A stretch of DNA of 32,995 nt from an uncultured Muribaculaceae bacterium (GTDB lineage: Bacteria > Bacteroidota > Bacteroidia > Bacteroidales > Muribaculaceae): positions 1 through 32,995 of the forward strand of contig CAJUIW010000009.1 of assembly GCA_910586895.1 (NCBI GenBank). The letters run 5' to 3'. Shown one piece after another: positions 15,293 through 22,206 of the stretch. The position numbers and the translations under genes are program-made. Under the pieces are notes generated by a model. That model was not told the origin of the DNA and ran no database searches. It saw only the letters and a program-made list of their open reading frames with translations. How positions within the stretch are numbered: position 1 is the first letter of the stretch; every line of letters begins with the position of its first letter.

Positions 15293-15860
15293 AACTGACA
15301 GATACGTTTGAGTTGTGATACTTCTTTATTTTTTCGGCAAGCATTCGCTTGGCCCTGTGATATTGTGACGCCGAACTGCTCTCTTTTATGCCAAGGAGTT
15401 CAGCTATCTCCCTATGGGATTTTTCTTCAAATACGAACAGGTTCAATATTGTCCTGTAGCCGGTGGGCAATTCCCTTATCATCCCATGCAGCACCGAGGG
15501 TGGTATCTCCTCTATATCGGGAGCTTCATCGGCTATAAGATCCTCATCAGCCGTTATCGGCACAATCTCAGTCCTGCATGAACTTTTCAGAAACCGGAGA
15601 GCCTCGTTGACCACTACCCGTGAAAGCCATGCCTTGAGCGAACCCGCTCCGCGATGCTCAAATGACTCAATAGTTGCAAATATCTTGATGAAACTGTCAT
15701 GAAGCACATCCTTCACATCCTCCGGCTCAATAATATAGCGTGAGCAAACCGCAGTCAGATAGCGTATATATTCACAATAGAGATACTTCCTGCCGGAAGC
15801 ATCTCCACTGTGAATCAGGGCCACAATATCCTTTTCATTTGGTCGTTTTATGTTTACCAT
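15282..15860 (-). CDS. ECF-type RNA polymerase sigma factor
   Basis: The protein has 192 residues. The region-2 domain (about 15-95) includes YCEYIRYLTAVCSRYIIEPEDVKDVLHDSFIKIF and SLKAWLSRVVVNEALRFLK. A short acidic linker (about 100-120) precedes region 4 (about 125-182), with ELPTGYRTILNLFVFEEKSHREIAELLGIKESSSASQYHRAKRML. This is the standard two-domain ECF architecture. The stop overlaps the start of the membrane/beta-barrel protein by 11 nt, typical of a sigma/anti-sigma pair. The promoter region holds a 14-bp palindrome-like site at 15935-15948. The regulon cannot be determined from this window. Confidence 0.96.
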   Translation of the reverse strand: MVNIKRPNEKDIVALIHSGDASGRKYLYCEYIRYLTAVCSRYIIEPEDVKDVLHDSFIKIFATIESFEHRGAGSLKAWLSRVVVNEALRFLKSSCRTEIVPITADEDLIADEAPDIEEIPPSVLHGMIRELPTGYRTILNLFVFEEKSHREIAELLGIKESSSASQYHRAKRMLAEKIKKYHNSNVSVSYGR

Positions 15861-15934
15861 CTGTTCTGACTACATTCATCTGCGGCCCGCAAAAATGATA
15901 GAGTGATAAAGAATCTATGTTCTCACACATTCAA

Positions 15935-15948
15935 AATGACAGGTCATT
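15935..15948. promoter_or_regulatory. inverted repeat upstream of the ECF sigma gene
   Basis: AATGAC (15935-15940), spacer AG and GTCATT (15943-15948) are perfect 6-bp arms. They lie about 75 nt upstream of the sigma start at 15860 and 46 nt past the 3' end of the NigD-like gene. No TAnnTTTG box was found here, so the gene may depend on another promoter type. Confidence 0.4.
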
Positions 15949-15993
15949 CACTCACATATTATTTATTTAGATATTTATTACTTGACGCAGAGC

Positions 15994-16686
15994 TTACTCT
16001 TTACGGCGCGACATATTGAATTCCGTGGTCTTGTAGCCGGTAAATGAATTCCACACTATCTTTATCTTGACATCGGATTCGCCGCTACCAACTATATCAT
16101 TAAGGTTAAAGGCTATGAGTGAATCCCCTTTATCGCCGGAATAATCGCCATTAGCATCATGGCACAGCACAAATTCCAGTGGATTCTCAGGATTAGTTCC
16201 AGCCAGAAGATTCAGGGTATGCTTGCTGCCGAACAGAGGGTTGCGTACGGTACGCACCATCAGAGTCAGATAGCCATCCTCGGCTACTGTAACCCAGCTG
16301 CCCATTATCTCAATCGGATCATTTCCGTAGGTCGTGACATCTGTTCCGGGCAATACGGTCAGAGGCATCTTTGTACGTATGGTATCGATACTGTTTATCT
16401 TCACATCGATAATACCTCCGGTAGTTTTCTCCTCGATAGGGGTATAGTTGACTAAAGCACGCACCTCTTTGCCGCCAAAAGTTGAAGCCGTCATATTCAC
16501 AGGACGTAATACGGTGACATCGTCCTGCCGCAACAATACTGATTCATCCTCCTGCGGACATACGGTTACCACTGCTATCGGCATCATGCCATCAACCATC
16601 TCGTTGTTATCCAAGTCACATGACTGCAACAGGACGGAGAGCACCGTCAGGCAGCATGATATGGTAAATACTATTCTTTTTCGCAT
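15994..16686 (-). CDS. NigD-like lipoprotein
   Basis: The protein has 230 residues with a lipoprotein signal: basic start MRKRI, hydrophobic core and lipobox LLQSC (C23) followed by DLDNNE. The mature chain is beta-rich. It has an N-terminal strand block (MMPIAVVTVCP, DDVTVLRPVN, VRALVNYTPIEE) and a C-terminal sandwich (GSWVTVAEDGYLTLMVRTV, FVLCHDANGDYSGDKGDSLIAFNLNDI, VKIKIVWNSFTGYKTTEF). This layout is that of the NigD-like family, widespread in Bacteroidales and named after a bacteriocin-immunity candidate; most members are of unknown function. It is transcribed toward the ECF sigma gene on the same strand with a gap of about 130 nt and its own -7 box at 16749-16756. Confidence 0.85.
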   Translation of the reverse strand: MRKRIVFTISCCLTVLSVLLQSCDLDNNEMVDGMMPIAVVTVCPQEDESVLLRQDDVTVLRPVNMTASTFGGKEVRALVNYTPIEEKTTGGIIDVKINSIDTIRTKMPLTVLPGTDVTTYGNDPIEIMGSWVTVAEDGYLTLMVRTVRNPLFGSKHTLNLLAGTNPENPLEFVLCHDANGDYSGDKGDSLIAFNLNDIVGSGESDVKIKIVWNSFTGYKTTEFNMSRRKE

Positions 16687-16748
16687 TGCAATTATTTAAT
16701 GTTTCTATCTATTAAATCAACATATGCCGAAAACCTTGCATCGAATCA

Positions 16749-16756
16749 CAAAAATA
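16749..16756 (-). promoter_or_regulatory. candidate -7 box of the NigD-like gene
   Basis: The minus strand reads TATTTTTG, an exact TAnnTTTG match 63 nt upstream of the ATG at 16686. The region is strongly AT-rich and the -33 element is unclear. The rest of 16687-16880 shows nothing else I can support. Confidence 0.45.
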
Positions 16757-16880
16757 ATTGATTTTTTTTGTGCGAAACATAAAAAACATCTAAGTACCAA
16801 TACTTTTTTCCGTCCTTTCAGTGCAATTTTCTGCCGTCCGGTGCGTCTAAAATTATATAATCAAATATAATGGTACTAAT

Positions 16881-17054
16881 ATGGATTCGTGGATATACAT
16901 ACTTGTAGGTGGAATTGGAGCTTTTGTGGGCCTCGGCATAGAAAAGGCATTGCCTGCAAAAATAAAATCAGGTGCGCTGCGTTTTACAATTGCAACATGC
17001 CTCACTATCCTATTGGCAGTGTTGATATCCCTTTTAATTAAATTAGTGATGTAA
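16881..17054 (+). CDS. 57-residue two-helix membrane protein, hypothetical
   Basis: ATG at 16881, TAA at 17052-17054, 57 residues. Two hydrophobic helices are predicted by eye: a Gly-rich one (YILVGGIGAFVGLGIEKAL) and a second (FTIATCLTILLAVLISLLIKLVM) separated by the basic loop PAKIKSGALR. The last codons run almost to the next start at 17058, with only 3 nt between stop and ATG, so the two are co-translated. I do not recognise the family. Upstream there is no good TAnnTTTG box; TACTTTTT near 16801 is the closest. It is transcribed against both flanking genes. Confidence 0.6.
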   Translation: MDSWIYILVGGIGAFVGLGIEKALPAKIKSGALRFTIATCLTILLAVLISLLIKLVM

Positions 17055-17057
17055 GCT

Positions 17058-17240
17058 ATGCAGAGATGGATTGTCCTGGCAGCCGTATGGCTATGTATGT
17101 GGTATCTCATGATACCGATTAAGCGATGGTTATTCCGCCGTATTGATAAGGAATGGTTGGCATATCTCTTGACCTTTTTAATTTCGGTAGTCATTTATGT
17201 CGGGTTATACTGTATTGCAGATCTATGCGGCTTAGGTTGA
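17058..17240 (+). CDS. 60-residue two-helix membrane protein, paralogue 1
   Basis: 60 residues, starting 3 nt after the 57-residue ORF. Helix 1 is about 4-20 (WIVLAAVWLCMWYLMIP) and helix 2 about 35-55 (AYLLTFLISVVIYVGLYCIAD), joined by the strongly basic loop IKRWLFRRIDKEW. The C terminus is LYCIADLCGLG. It matches the ORF at 17312-17506 at 35 of 60 positions in my hand alignment. The conserved parts are the basic loop (RRI-K-WLAY), TFLI and the invariant LYCIADLCG tail with two cysteines. Constrained residues in two copies indicate real coding sequence. Function unknown; positive-inside loops suggest both termini face out of the cytoplasm. Confidence 0.72.
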   Translation: MQRWIVLAAVWLCMWYLMIPIKRWLFRRIDKEWLAYLLTFLISVVIYVGLYCIADLCGLG

Positions 17241-17311
17241 GAATAGATAAGGAAACAGTTCCAAAATATAATCGGCCGCTTTAAGTTTTATAAGCACAAA
17301 TGATATAAGTT

Positions 17312-17506
17312 ATGCAAAAATGGATTGTTATCGTTATAGTATGTCTAATCTATAGTTTTGTAATGACGCCGATAGAGCGTCGGATATATCGCCGTATTAA
17401 GAAGAAATGGCTGGCATATATCGTGACATTTTTAATTGCGTTGGTGATTTTATTCGCCTTATACTGCATAGCGGATCTCTGTGGCTTCGGCTACATCTTA
17501 AAATAG
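17312..17506 (+). CDS. 64-residue two-helix membrane protein, paralogue 2
   Basis: 64 residues. Its layout is the same as the preceding paralogue: helix 1 (WIVIVIVCLIYSFVMTP), basic loop (IERRIYRRIKKKW), helix 2 (AYIVTFLIALVILFALYCIAD) and tail LCGFGYILK, four residues longer. The 28 bases spanning its start (17301-17328) match the equivalent region of paralogue 1 at about 24 positions, including the TGATrTAAGyT just before the ATG. In the first copy that string is the end of the 57-residue ORF. The spacer therefore looks like a decayed duplicate of that upstream ORF. A hairpin follows at 17511-17544. Confidence 0.72.
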   Translation: MQKWIVIVIVCLIYSFVMTPIERRIYRRIKKKWLAYIVTFLIALVILFALYCIADLCGFGYILK

Positions 17507-17510
17507 TACC

Positions 17511-17544
17511 GAGGGTGTACCATGTAGAATTATGATACACCCTC
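17511..17544. terminator. bidirectional hairpin between small-protein cluster and phosphate transporter
   Basis: GAGGGTGTA (17511-17519) and TACACCCTC (17536-17544) are perfect 9-bp arms with a 16-nt loop. It starts 4 nt past the stop of the plus-strand small protein and ends 9 nt before the stop of the convergent PiT gene. On the plus strand it is followed by TGGCTTTATTC. One hairpin probably serves both transcripts. Confidence 0.6.
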
Positions 17545-17553
17545 TGGCTTTAT

Positions 17554-19869
17554 TCATACATCTTTAATCGGATATGAATCAGGCTCCGATATTGATTTTG
17601 AATTTGAGAAACTCCGATAATGTGTGGGTTCAAGATTGAGCTTGCCGACAGCACGCAACATTTTTCGGAAAGAAGTGATCAGTTCCTGGCTTTCCTGCAA
17701 GAGGTTCAGATAAACATACGCTACGGTCATATTCGAGGCATCGCCTGTATGCAGCATATTATAGACAGCTTTTGTATGTCGTGCAATGTTCTGCTTTACA
17801 ATTTCGCAACGGCGCCGCAGGTGGTCAATGACTTCCGGATTATCCTCGTTGACAACAGCTTCCGAGTCATTGAATATACCGATTATTTCATCTCTTACCG
17901 ATGACAGAAAACTGTGGAACTGTTCAGGAAGAGGGATAAAGTTATTGTCAACATGCTCCTTGCATACTTCATTAATACGCCTGAGATTGTATGTTATGGA
18001 CATGGCCATAGTATTACTGAGATGAAACCACGTGCTTTTTTCCATGGAAGTCTGCGCTGATGCTTTCCTGAAGCACAGGGTTAATTTCCGACGCTGTCCT
18101 TTCAGCACATCCTTTTCCGTTATCAAGGCTTTTTCCGAAAGGGACAGGAGCTTCACATTATCATTTATGAACCCATCTATAATATTTTTATAAACCGAGG
18201 CGCCGAACATCATAAACATCTTTTGCTTATCATTTATATATATTCTCAGCAACGGCCATACTTCCGCTGAATTCTCAGCTGAAAGAATTGTCTGGAACAA
18301 AGTGTCGTTCTGTACCTCCTTCTTCTTTTTATTGAAACGCATGTTGCTTCGTACAAGCACTACAAGGGCTATCACACCTCCGGCTATCATAACCGGAATC
18401 CCACCCATGTGCATAAGGCAGACCACTATTCCGGCTCCGATAAAAGCGACTCCGGCGGTAATAAACCATCCACCTATCACAGAAATGACCCCTGTAATCC
18501 GGAATACCGCACTTTCACGCCCCCAGGCTCTGTCAGCGAGCGAGGTTCCCATCGCTACCATGAATGTCACAAACGTGGTGGATAGCGGAAGCTTCAAAGA
18601 GGTGCCGAAAGCAATAAGCATACTCGCCAGCATAAGATTGACAGATCCACGCACCAAATCAAACGCCGCGCCGTCTTCCGGCTGTTGGGTAGACAAGTCC
18701 ATCCGCTTTGATATCCATTGCCTCATTCTAACCGGACAACGCTCACTTACCAAATTGAACAGGTTCAGAGTCATACGCACCAACGACCTGCCAATTCGTG
18801 ATGAACCGAACATTTCCTCCCCTTGGTTCTGTGAACTGAGTCCGACAGTGGTTTCGGTCACCTGACGGGCCTTTTTTGATGTAGCAAGCGATACTACCAT
18901 TATCACTCCGGCTCCCACCAGAAAGTAGAACGGTGTCTGTGCCGGCCCGTTAAGGCTTTCCATCATGAATCCATGTAAGTCACCACTCCCGTTGGCAATA
19001 TAGTCCTGATAGGAGGCCAGTGATGTAAGCGGCACACCCACAAAATTAACAAGGTCATTACCTGCAAAAGCCATGGCAAGTGAGAATGTTCCTAAAAGTA
19101 CCACTACCTTAAACACGTTGACCTTCAAAAAATGCAATATCTGCATAATGACAGTGAATACAAGCAAGCATCCGCCAAGCAACAGGATTGTATTATCGCC
19201 AATCCAGGCTTTCAACGCAGGGGTCATTATTGTAAGGTCTTTTATTCCCTTTATGAGCATGAAATAGATAATGGCTGTACACGCTATTCCACCAAACAGC
19301 CCTACCTTCCACTTCATCCGGCTCTTGTACTCAAATGTGAATATCAGCCTGGAGAGGAACTGAACTACAGTGCCAAACACAAAGGCGATAGCGACAGAAA
19401 GAAATATCCCGAGAATGACAGACAATGCTTTTTCCGTATTCAAAAGCTCACCTATGCCGAGTGTGTTTTCAGGAGCCGCCAGTCTGAAAAGTGCCACGAC
19501 AAATGTTGCCCCAAGCAATTCAAACACCATGGACACAGTAGTAGAGGTAGGCATCCCGAGCGAATTGAATATATCAAGCAGTATGATATCAGTTACCATA
19601 ACAGCCATGAATATGACTATCACATCATAGAATGACAGGTTTTCCGGCCTGAAAATCCCATGACGTGCTATGTCCATCATCCCGTTGCTCATGGCTGCGC
19701 CTATGAATACACCTAATGCTGCCACAATCATAATACGCTTGAATGTAGCTGCCCTGGCCCCTATCGCGGATGACAGGAAATTCACAGCATCATTACTGAC
19801 ACCGACCGACAGATCAAATATTGCAAGTAGGAATAGGAATATTACGATTCCAAGAAATAGTAAGTCCAT
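17554..19869 (-). CDS. PiT-family inorganic phosphate transporter with C-terminal PhoU-like domain
   Basis: The protein has 771 residues. Both inverted PHO4 repeats are recognisable: the first has FDLSVGVSNDAVNFLSSAIG near residue 20 and GMPTSTTVSMVFELLG; the second has AMAFAGNDLVNFVGVPLTS and KLPLSTTFVTFMVAMGTSLADRAWGRE. About 11 helices span residues 1-510. From about 530 the chain becomes soluble and helical (SLSEKALITEKDVLKGQRRKLTLCFRKASAQTSMEKSTWFHLSNTMAMSITYNLRRINEVCKEH is typical in spirit), matching PhoU-like bundles that tune phosphate uptake. It should import Pi using an ion gradient. It follows the PhoB/PhoR-like genes on the same strand with a 74-nt gap, fitting a phosphate-response unit. 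Such PiT-PhoU fusions are known in Bacteroidota. Confidence 0.95.
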   Translation of the reverse strand: MDLLFLGIVIFLFLLAIFDLSVGVSNDAVNFLSSAIGARAATFKRIMIVAALGVFIGAAMSNGMMDIARHGIFRPENLSFYDVIVIFMAVMVTDIILLDIFNSLGMPTSTTVSMVFELLGATFVVALFRLAAPENTLGIGELLNTEKALSVILGIFLSVAIAFVFGTVVQFLSRLIFTFEYKSRMKWKVGLFGGIACTAIIYFMLIKGIKDLTIMTPALKAWIGDNTILLLGGCLLVFTVIMQILHFLKVNVFKVVVLLGTFSLAMAFAGNDLVNFVGVPLTSLASYQDYIANGSGDLHGFMMESLNGPAQTPFYFLVGAGVIMVVSLATSKKARQVTETTVGLSSQNQGEEMFGSSRIGRSLVRMTLNLFNLVSERCPVRMRQWISKRMDLSTQQPEDGAAFDLVRGSVNLMLASMLIAFGTSLKLPLSTTFVTFMVAMGTSLADRAWGRESAVFRITGVISVIGGWFITAGVAFIGAGIVVCLMHMGGIPVMIAGGVIALVVLVRSNMRFNKKKKEVQNDTLFQTILSAENSAEVWPLLRIYINDKQKMFMMFGASVYKNIIDGFINDNVKLLSLSEKALITEKDVLKGQRRKLTLCFRKASAQTSMEKSTWFHLSNTMAMSITYNLRRINEVCKEHVDNNFIPLPEQFHSFLSSVRDEIIGIFNDSEAVVNEDNPEVIDHLRRRCEIVKQNIARHTKAVYNMLHTGDASNMTVAYVYLNLLQESQELITSFRKMLRAVGKLNLEPTHYRSFSNSKSISEPDSYPIKDV

Positions 19870-19917
19870 AAATTACAGTTTATTTACTGTGCAAATAACC
19901 GCAATTTATGTTACGGA

Positions 19918-19945
19918 AAAATATACTTTTTGTTGCGTTTTTGTT
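19918..19945 (-). promoter_or_regulatory. 11-bp-period direct repeat and -7-like box before the phosphate transporter
   Basis: TTTTTGTT occurs at 19927-19934 and again at 19938-19945, exactly 11 bp apart with 8 of 8 identity, just past the kinase stop. On the minus strand it is followed by TATATTTT (19925-19918), one base short of TAnnTTTG. An 11-bp period is what OmpR/PhoB-type regulators use. A second, weaker 11-bp pair, ACAGTAAATAA and ACTGTAATTTA (minus strand 19890-19869), abuts the start codon. Confidence 0.4.
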
Positions 19946-21338
19946 AACTTAGCCGAAAATCAAACCTTAGTCCATCATCATTGCTCACACTTATGCTTCC
20001 ACCATGGATAGCAATGGCATTCTTCACAATGGAAAGCCCCAGACCGGTACCACCGCTTTCGCGTGACCGCCCTTTATCTACCCGATAAAAACGCTCAAAA
20101 ATATATGGGAGATGTTCGTCAGGAATGCCGCATCCGTTGTCCCGTACAACGAAATTACCCTTTTCATCAGCCGAAATCTTAATTTCAGTTCCTCCGCTAT
20201 ACATTATCGCGTTATCAATCAGATTACGGAACACCGATTCCAAAAGCTGCCTGTTCCCCTTGATTCTGATACTGGGGACGTTCACCGTTATTGTCATATC
20301 GGTACGCAATCGCTCGTTTTCGGCAACAGACTCAACCAATTCGCTCAGCTCCAAATCCTCTTTTTCAATGACACTCGTGCCATCATCCATCCTTGTGATA
20401 TACGCCACATCATTCAGCATGGAACTCAACCGATCGGCCGCCATGCAGATTCGACTTATAAATTCAGCACGTTTCTCTGCCGACAGTTCAGGATGATCGC
20501 GCATGAGCTCAGCACAAATCTTGATTGATGCCACAGGTGTCTTAAGCTCATGGTTGATATTATTGGTAAGCTGCTTTTTCAGCCGTATCTTTTCGCGTTC
20601 CTCTTTCAATGCCTCCTGATGGCTACGCTCACGCTGTACATACATATTCACTATATTCCCGGCTATATTACCCAGTTCGTCATGCGGGAAATTCCAGGAG
20701 TCATAAATGCGCTCTCCCCGGCTCGCTTTCTTTGCAAAGTTGCTCAGGTTAATGATGCTTGTGGATATCTTTCTGGCTATGATATAACCCATCATGCTTA
20801 CCATAACGGTTATAGCAAGCATTATCCATATGAAAGTCCTGTCAGCCCGCAGAAAATCCTCCAGAGAATGATTATATGGTGCGGCACTCCTGATTACAGA
20901 GCCATTGCCGGCAAGTGTAGCTGAATAAAAATACTCTGTATCATCGCTTTCTGACTTTCTGCCGACAGAATAACCCATACCTTTCTGCCGGGCCTTGACT
21001 ACTTCAGGCCTGTTGTTATGATTGCCAACCGGCGTCATAATCCTGTCATTATTATCATACATTACCCTACCACTACTGTCAATCAATGTGATACGCAGTC
21101 CCGGTATTGGAGTAACGATACGCTTGGTGACAGCATCGATGCTTTCGCCCCGCTGCATATCATCAATCAAGCGGTCGTTATGCATCTGCAATTCCATATT
21201 CAATAATTCGGAACGGAACGTCTTCTCTCTCTGATACTGGAATATCAGAAATGCGGCTACAAGCATCCAGCACAAAAGCAGAAGATAGAAGAATACCCTC
21301 TGATGAAATGATAATCTAATCCTGCCAGCCATAGCCAT
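19944..21338 (-). CDS. PhoR-like sensor histidine kinase
   Basis: The protein has 464 residues. Helix 1 (14-35) and helix 2 (168-187) flank a periplasmic sensor of about 130 residues (PIPGLRITLIDSSGRVMYDN is the typical PAS/Cache-like strand). A short HAMP-like linker and coiled coil (190-255) follow. HisKA has H263 in NINHELKTPVAS. The ATPase domain has N-box NLIDNAIMYS, G1 DNGCGIPDEH, F-box YIFERFYRVD and G2 GGTGLGLSIVK. It overlaps the response regulator gene by 23 nt. Position between that regulator and the Pi transporter supports a PhoR role, although the periplasmic domain could sense something else. M3 (21332) is an alternative start. Confidence 0.93.
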   Translation of the reverse strand: MAMAGRIRLSFHQRVFFYLLLLCWMLVAAFLIFQYQREKTFRSELLNMELQMHNDRLIDDMQRGESIDAVTKRIVTPIPGLRITLIDSSGRVMYDNNDRIMTPVGNHNNRPEVVKARQKGMGYSVGRKSESDDTEYFYSATLAGNGSVIRSAAPYNHSLEDFLRADRTFIWIMLAITVMVSMMGYIIARKISTSIINLSNFAKKASRGERIYDSWNFPHDELGNIAGNIVNMYVQRERSHQEALKEEREKIRLKKQLTNNINHELKTPVASIKICAELMRDHPELSAEKRAEFISRICMAADRLSSMLNDVAYITRMDDGTSVIEKEDLELSELVESVAENERLRTDMTITVNVPSIRIKGNRQLLESVFRNLIDNAIMYSGGTEIKISADEKGNFVVRDNGCGIPDEHLPYIFERFYRVDKGRSRESGGTGLGLSIVKNAIAIHGGSISVSNDDGLRFDFRLS

Positions 21339-21975
21339 ATCCTGAACGGGTAATTATATTCTTTCCGTATGGAGCTATTTTCCCACGTAGTCTGGTTATA
21401 TGCACATCTATGGAACGATCCGCGATGAACGTATTCTCAGGCCATATACGGTCCAGTAGTTCCTCTCTTGTAAATATCCGGCCGGGATGCTCAAGAAAAA
21501 GAGCTAATAATTCAAATTCCTTCCTCGGAAGGCGGATAGCCTTCCCATCGACAGTGCACACAAGTGTTGAGCGGTTGCATACAATATCCGAAACCGGCTT
21601 TGGCTTACACCGGCGTAACACTGCGGCAATCCTTGCCAGAACATTTTTTATAGAATATGGCTTTGCGATATAATCATCGGCACCGATATTAAGCCCCGAC
21701 ACCATATCATTATCAGAATCCTTAGCCGTAAGGAATATGACAGGGATATCAGCGGTAACCGGATTCTGCTTCATTATTTTCGCCATATCCGTACCGCTCA
21801 TTCCCGACATCATAATATCGAGCAATATAAGGTCATATTCACTTAGATTCAGCGACAAAGCTTCCTCCGCACTTGACACCGAATCAGTGTCATAGCCTTC
21901 CATATCCAGATATGTCTGAAGTCCGTAACGCAATGCCTCTTCATCATCGACTATCAATATCCTATATTTTCCCAT
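21316..21975 (-). CDS. OmpR/PhoB-family response regulator
   Basis: The protein has 219 residues. The receiver domain (1-120) has D10/D11, phosphoacceptor D53 in LILLDIMMSGMSG, the Thr of VIFLTAKDSDND and the Lys of YIAKPYS. A winged-helix Trans_reg_C domain (about 125-217) has IRLPRKEFELLALFLEHPGRIFTREELLDRIW and RSIDVHITRLRGKI, the standard recognition helix and wing. It is the first gene of the kinase-transporter unit and divergent from tgt. The 231-bp region upstream has an inverted repeat GTATAT (22042-22047) and ATATAC (22056-22061) but no clean TAnnTTTG on its strand. Confidence 0.95.
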   Translation of the reverse strand: MGKYRILIVDDEEALRYGLQTYLDMEGYDTDSVSSAEEALSLNLSEYDLILLDIMMSGMSGTDMAKIMKQNPVTADIPVIFLTAKDSDNDMVSGLNIGADDYIAKPYSIKNVLARIAAVLRRCKPKPVSDIVCNRSTLVCTVDGKAIRLPRKEFELLALFLEHPGRIFTREELLDRIWPENTFIADRSIDVHITRLRGKIAPYGKNIITRSGYGYGWQD

Positions 21976-22194
21976 AAAGATACACGTAATTTCAAGATTA
22001 GAACCGCAGATTGTCCACCATAGTTCAAATATTTACCAGGCGTATATGGATAACGATATACTTAACTGCATATTTTGCATAACAAATAAGATTTACCACC
22101 GCATTCCATGACACTCTCAGGATTTCATAAACCCAAATACACCTCAATGCGGCAAATAGCGGACATTTTTGCTTTCACTATCCGCACTTATTCG

Positions 22195-22202
22195 TAACTT
22201 TG
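22195..22202 (+). promoter_or_regulatory. -7 box of tgt, implying a nearly leaderless mRNA
   Basis: TAACTTTG is an exact TAnnTTTG match ending only 4 nt before the ATG at 22207. A TTTG lies at 22168-22171 (23-nt spacer) and TTTC at 22173-22176 (18-nt spacer). If used, transcription would start within a few bases of the start codon. Confidence 0.55.
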
Positions 22203-22206
22203 CATC

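Noticed and set aside
16793..16877. AGTACCA and TGGTACT as inverted ends of a mobile element around the start of the small-protein cluster.
   Set aside because: Only 7 bp, about 70 nt apart, with no transposase and no target duplication; compatible with chance in AT-rich DNA.
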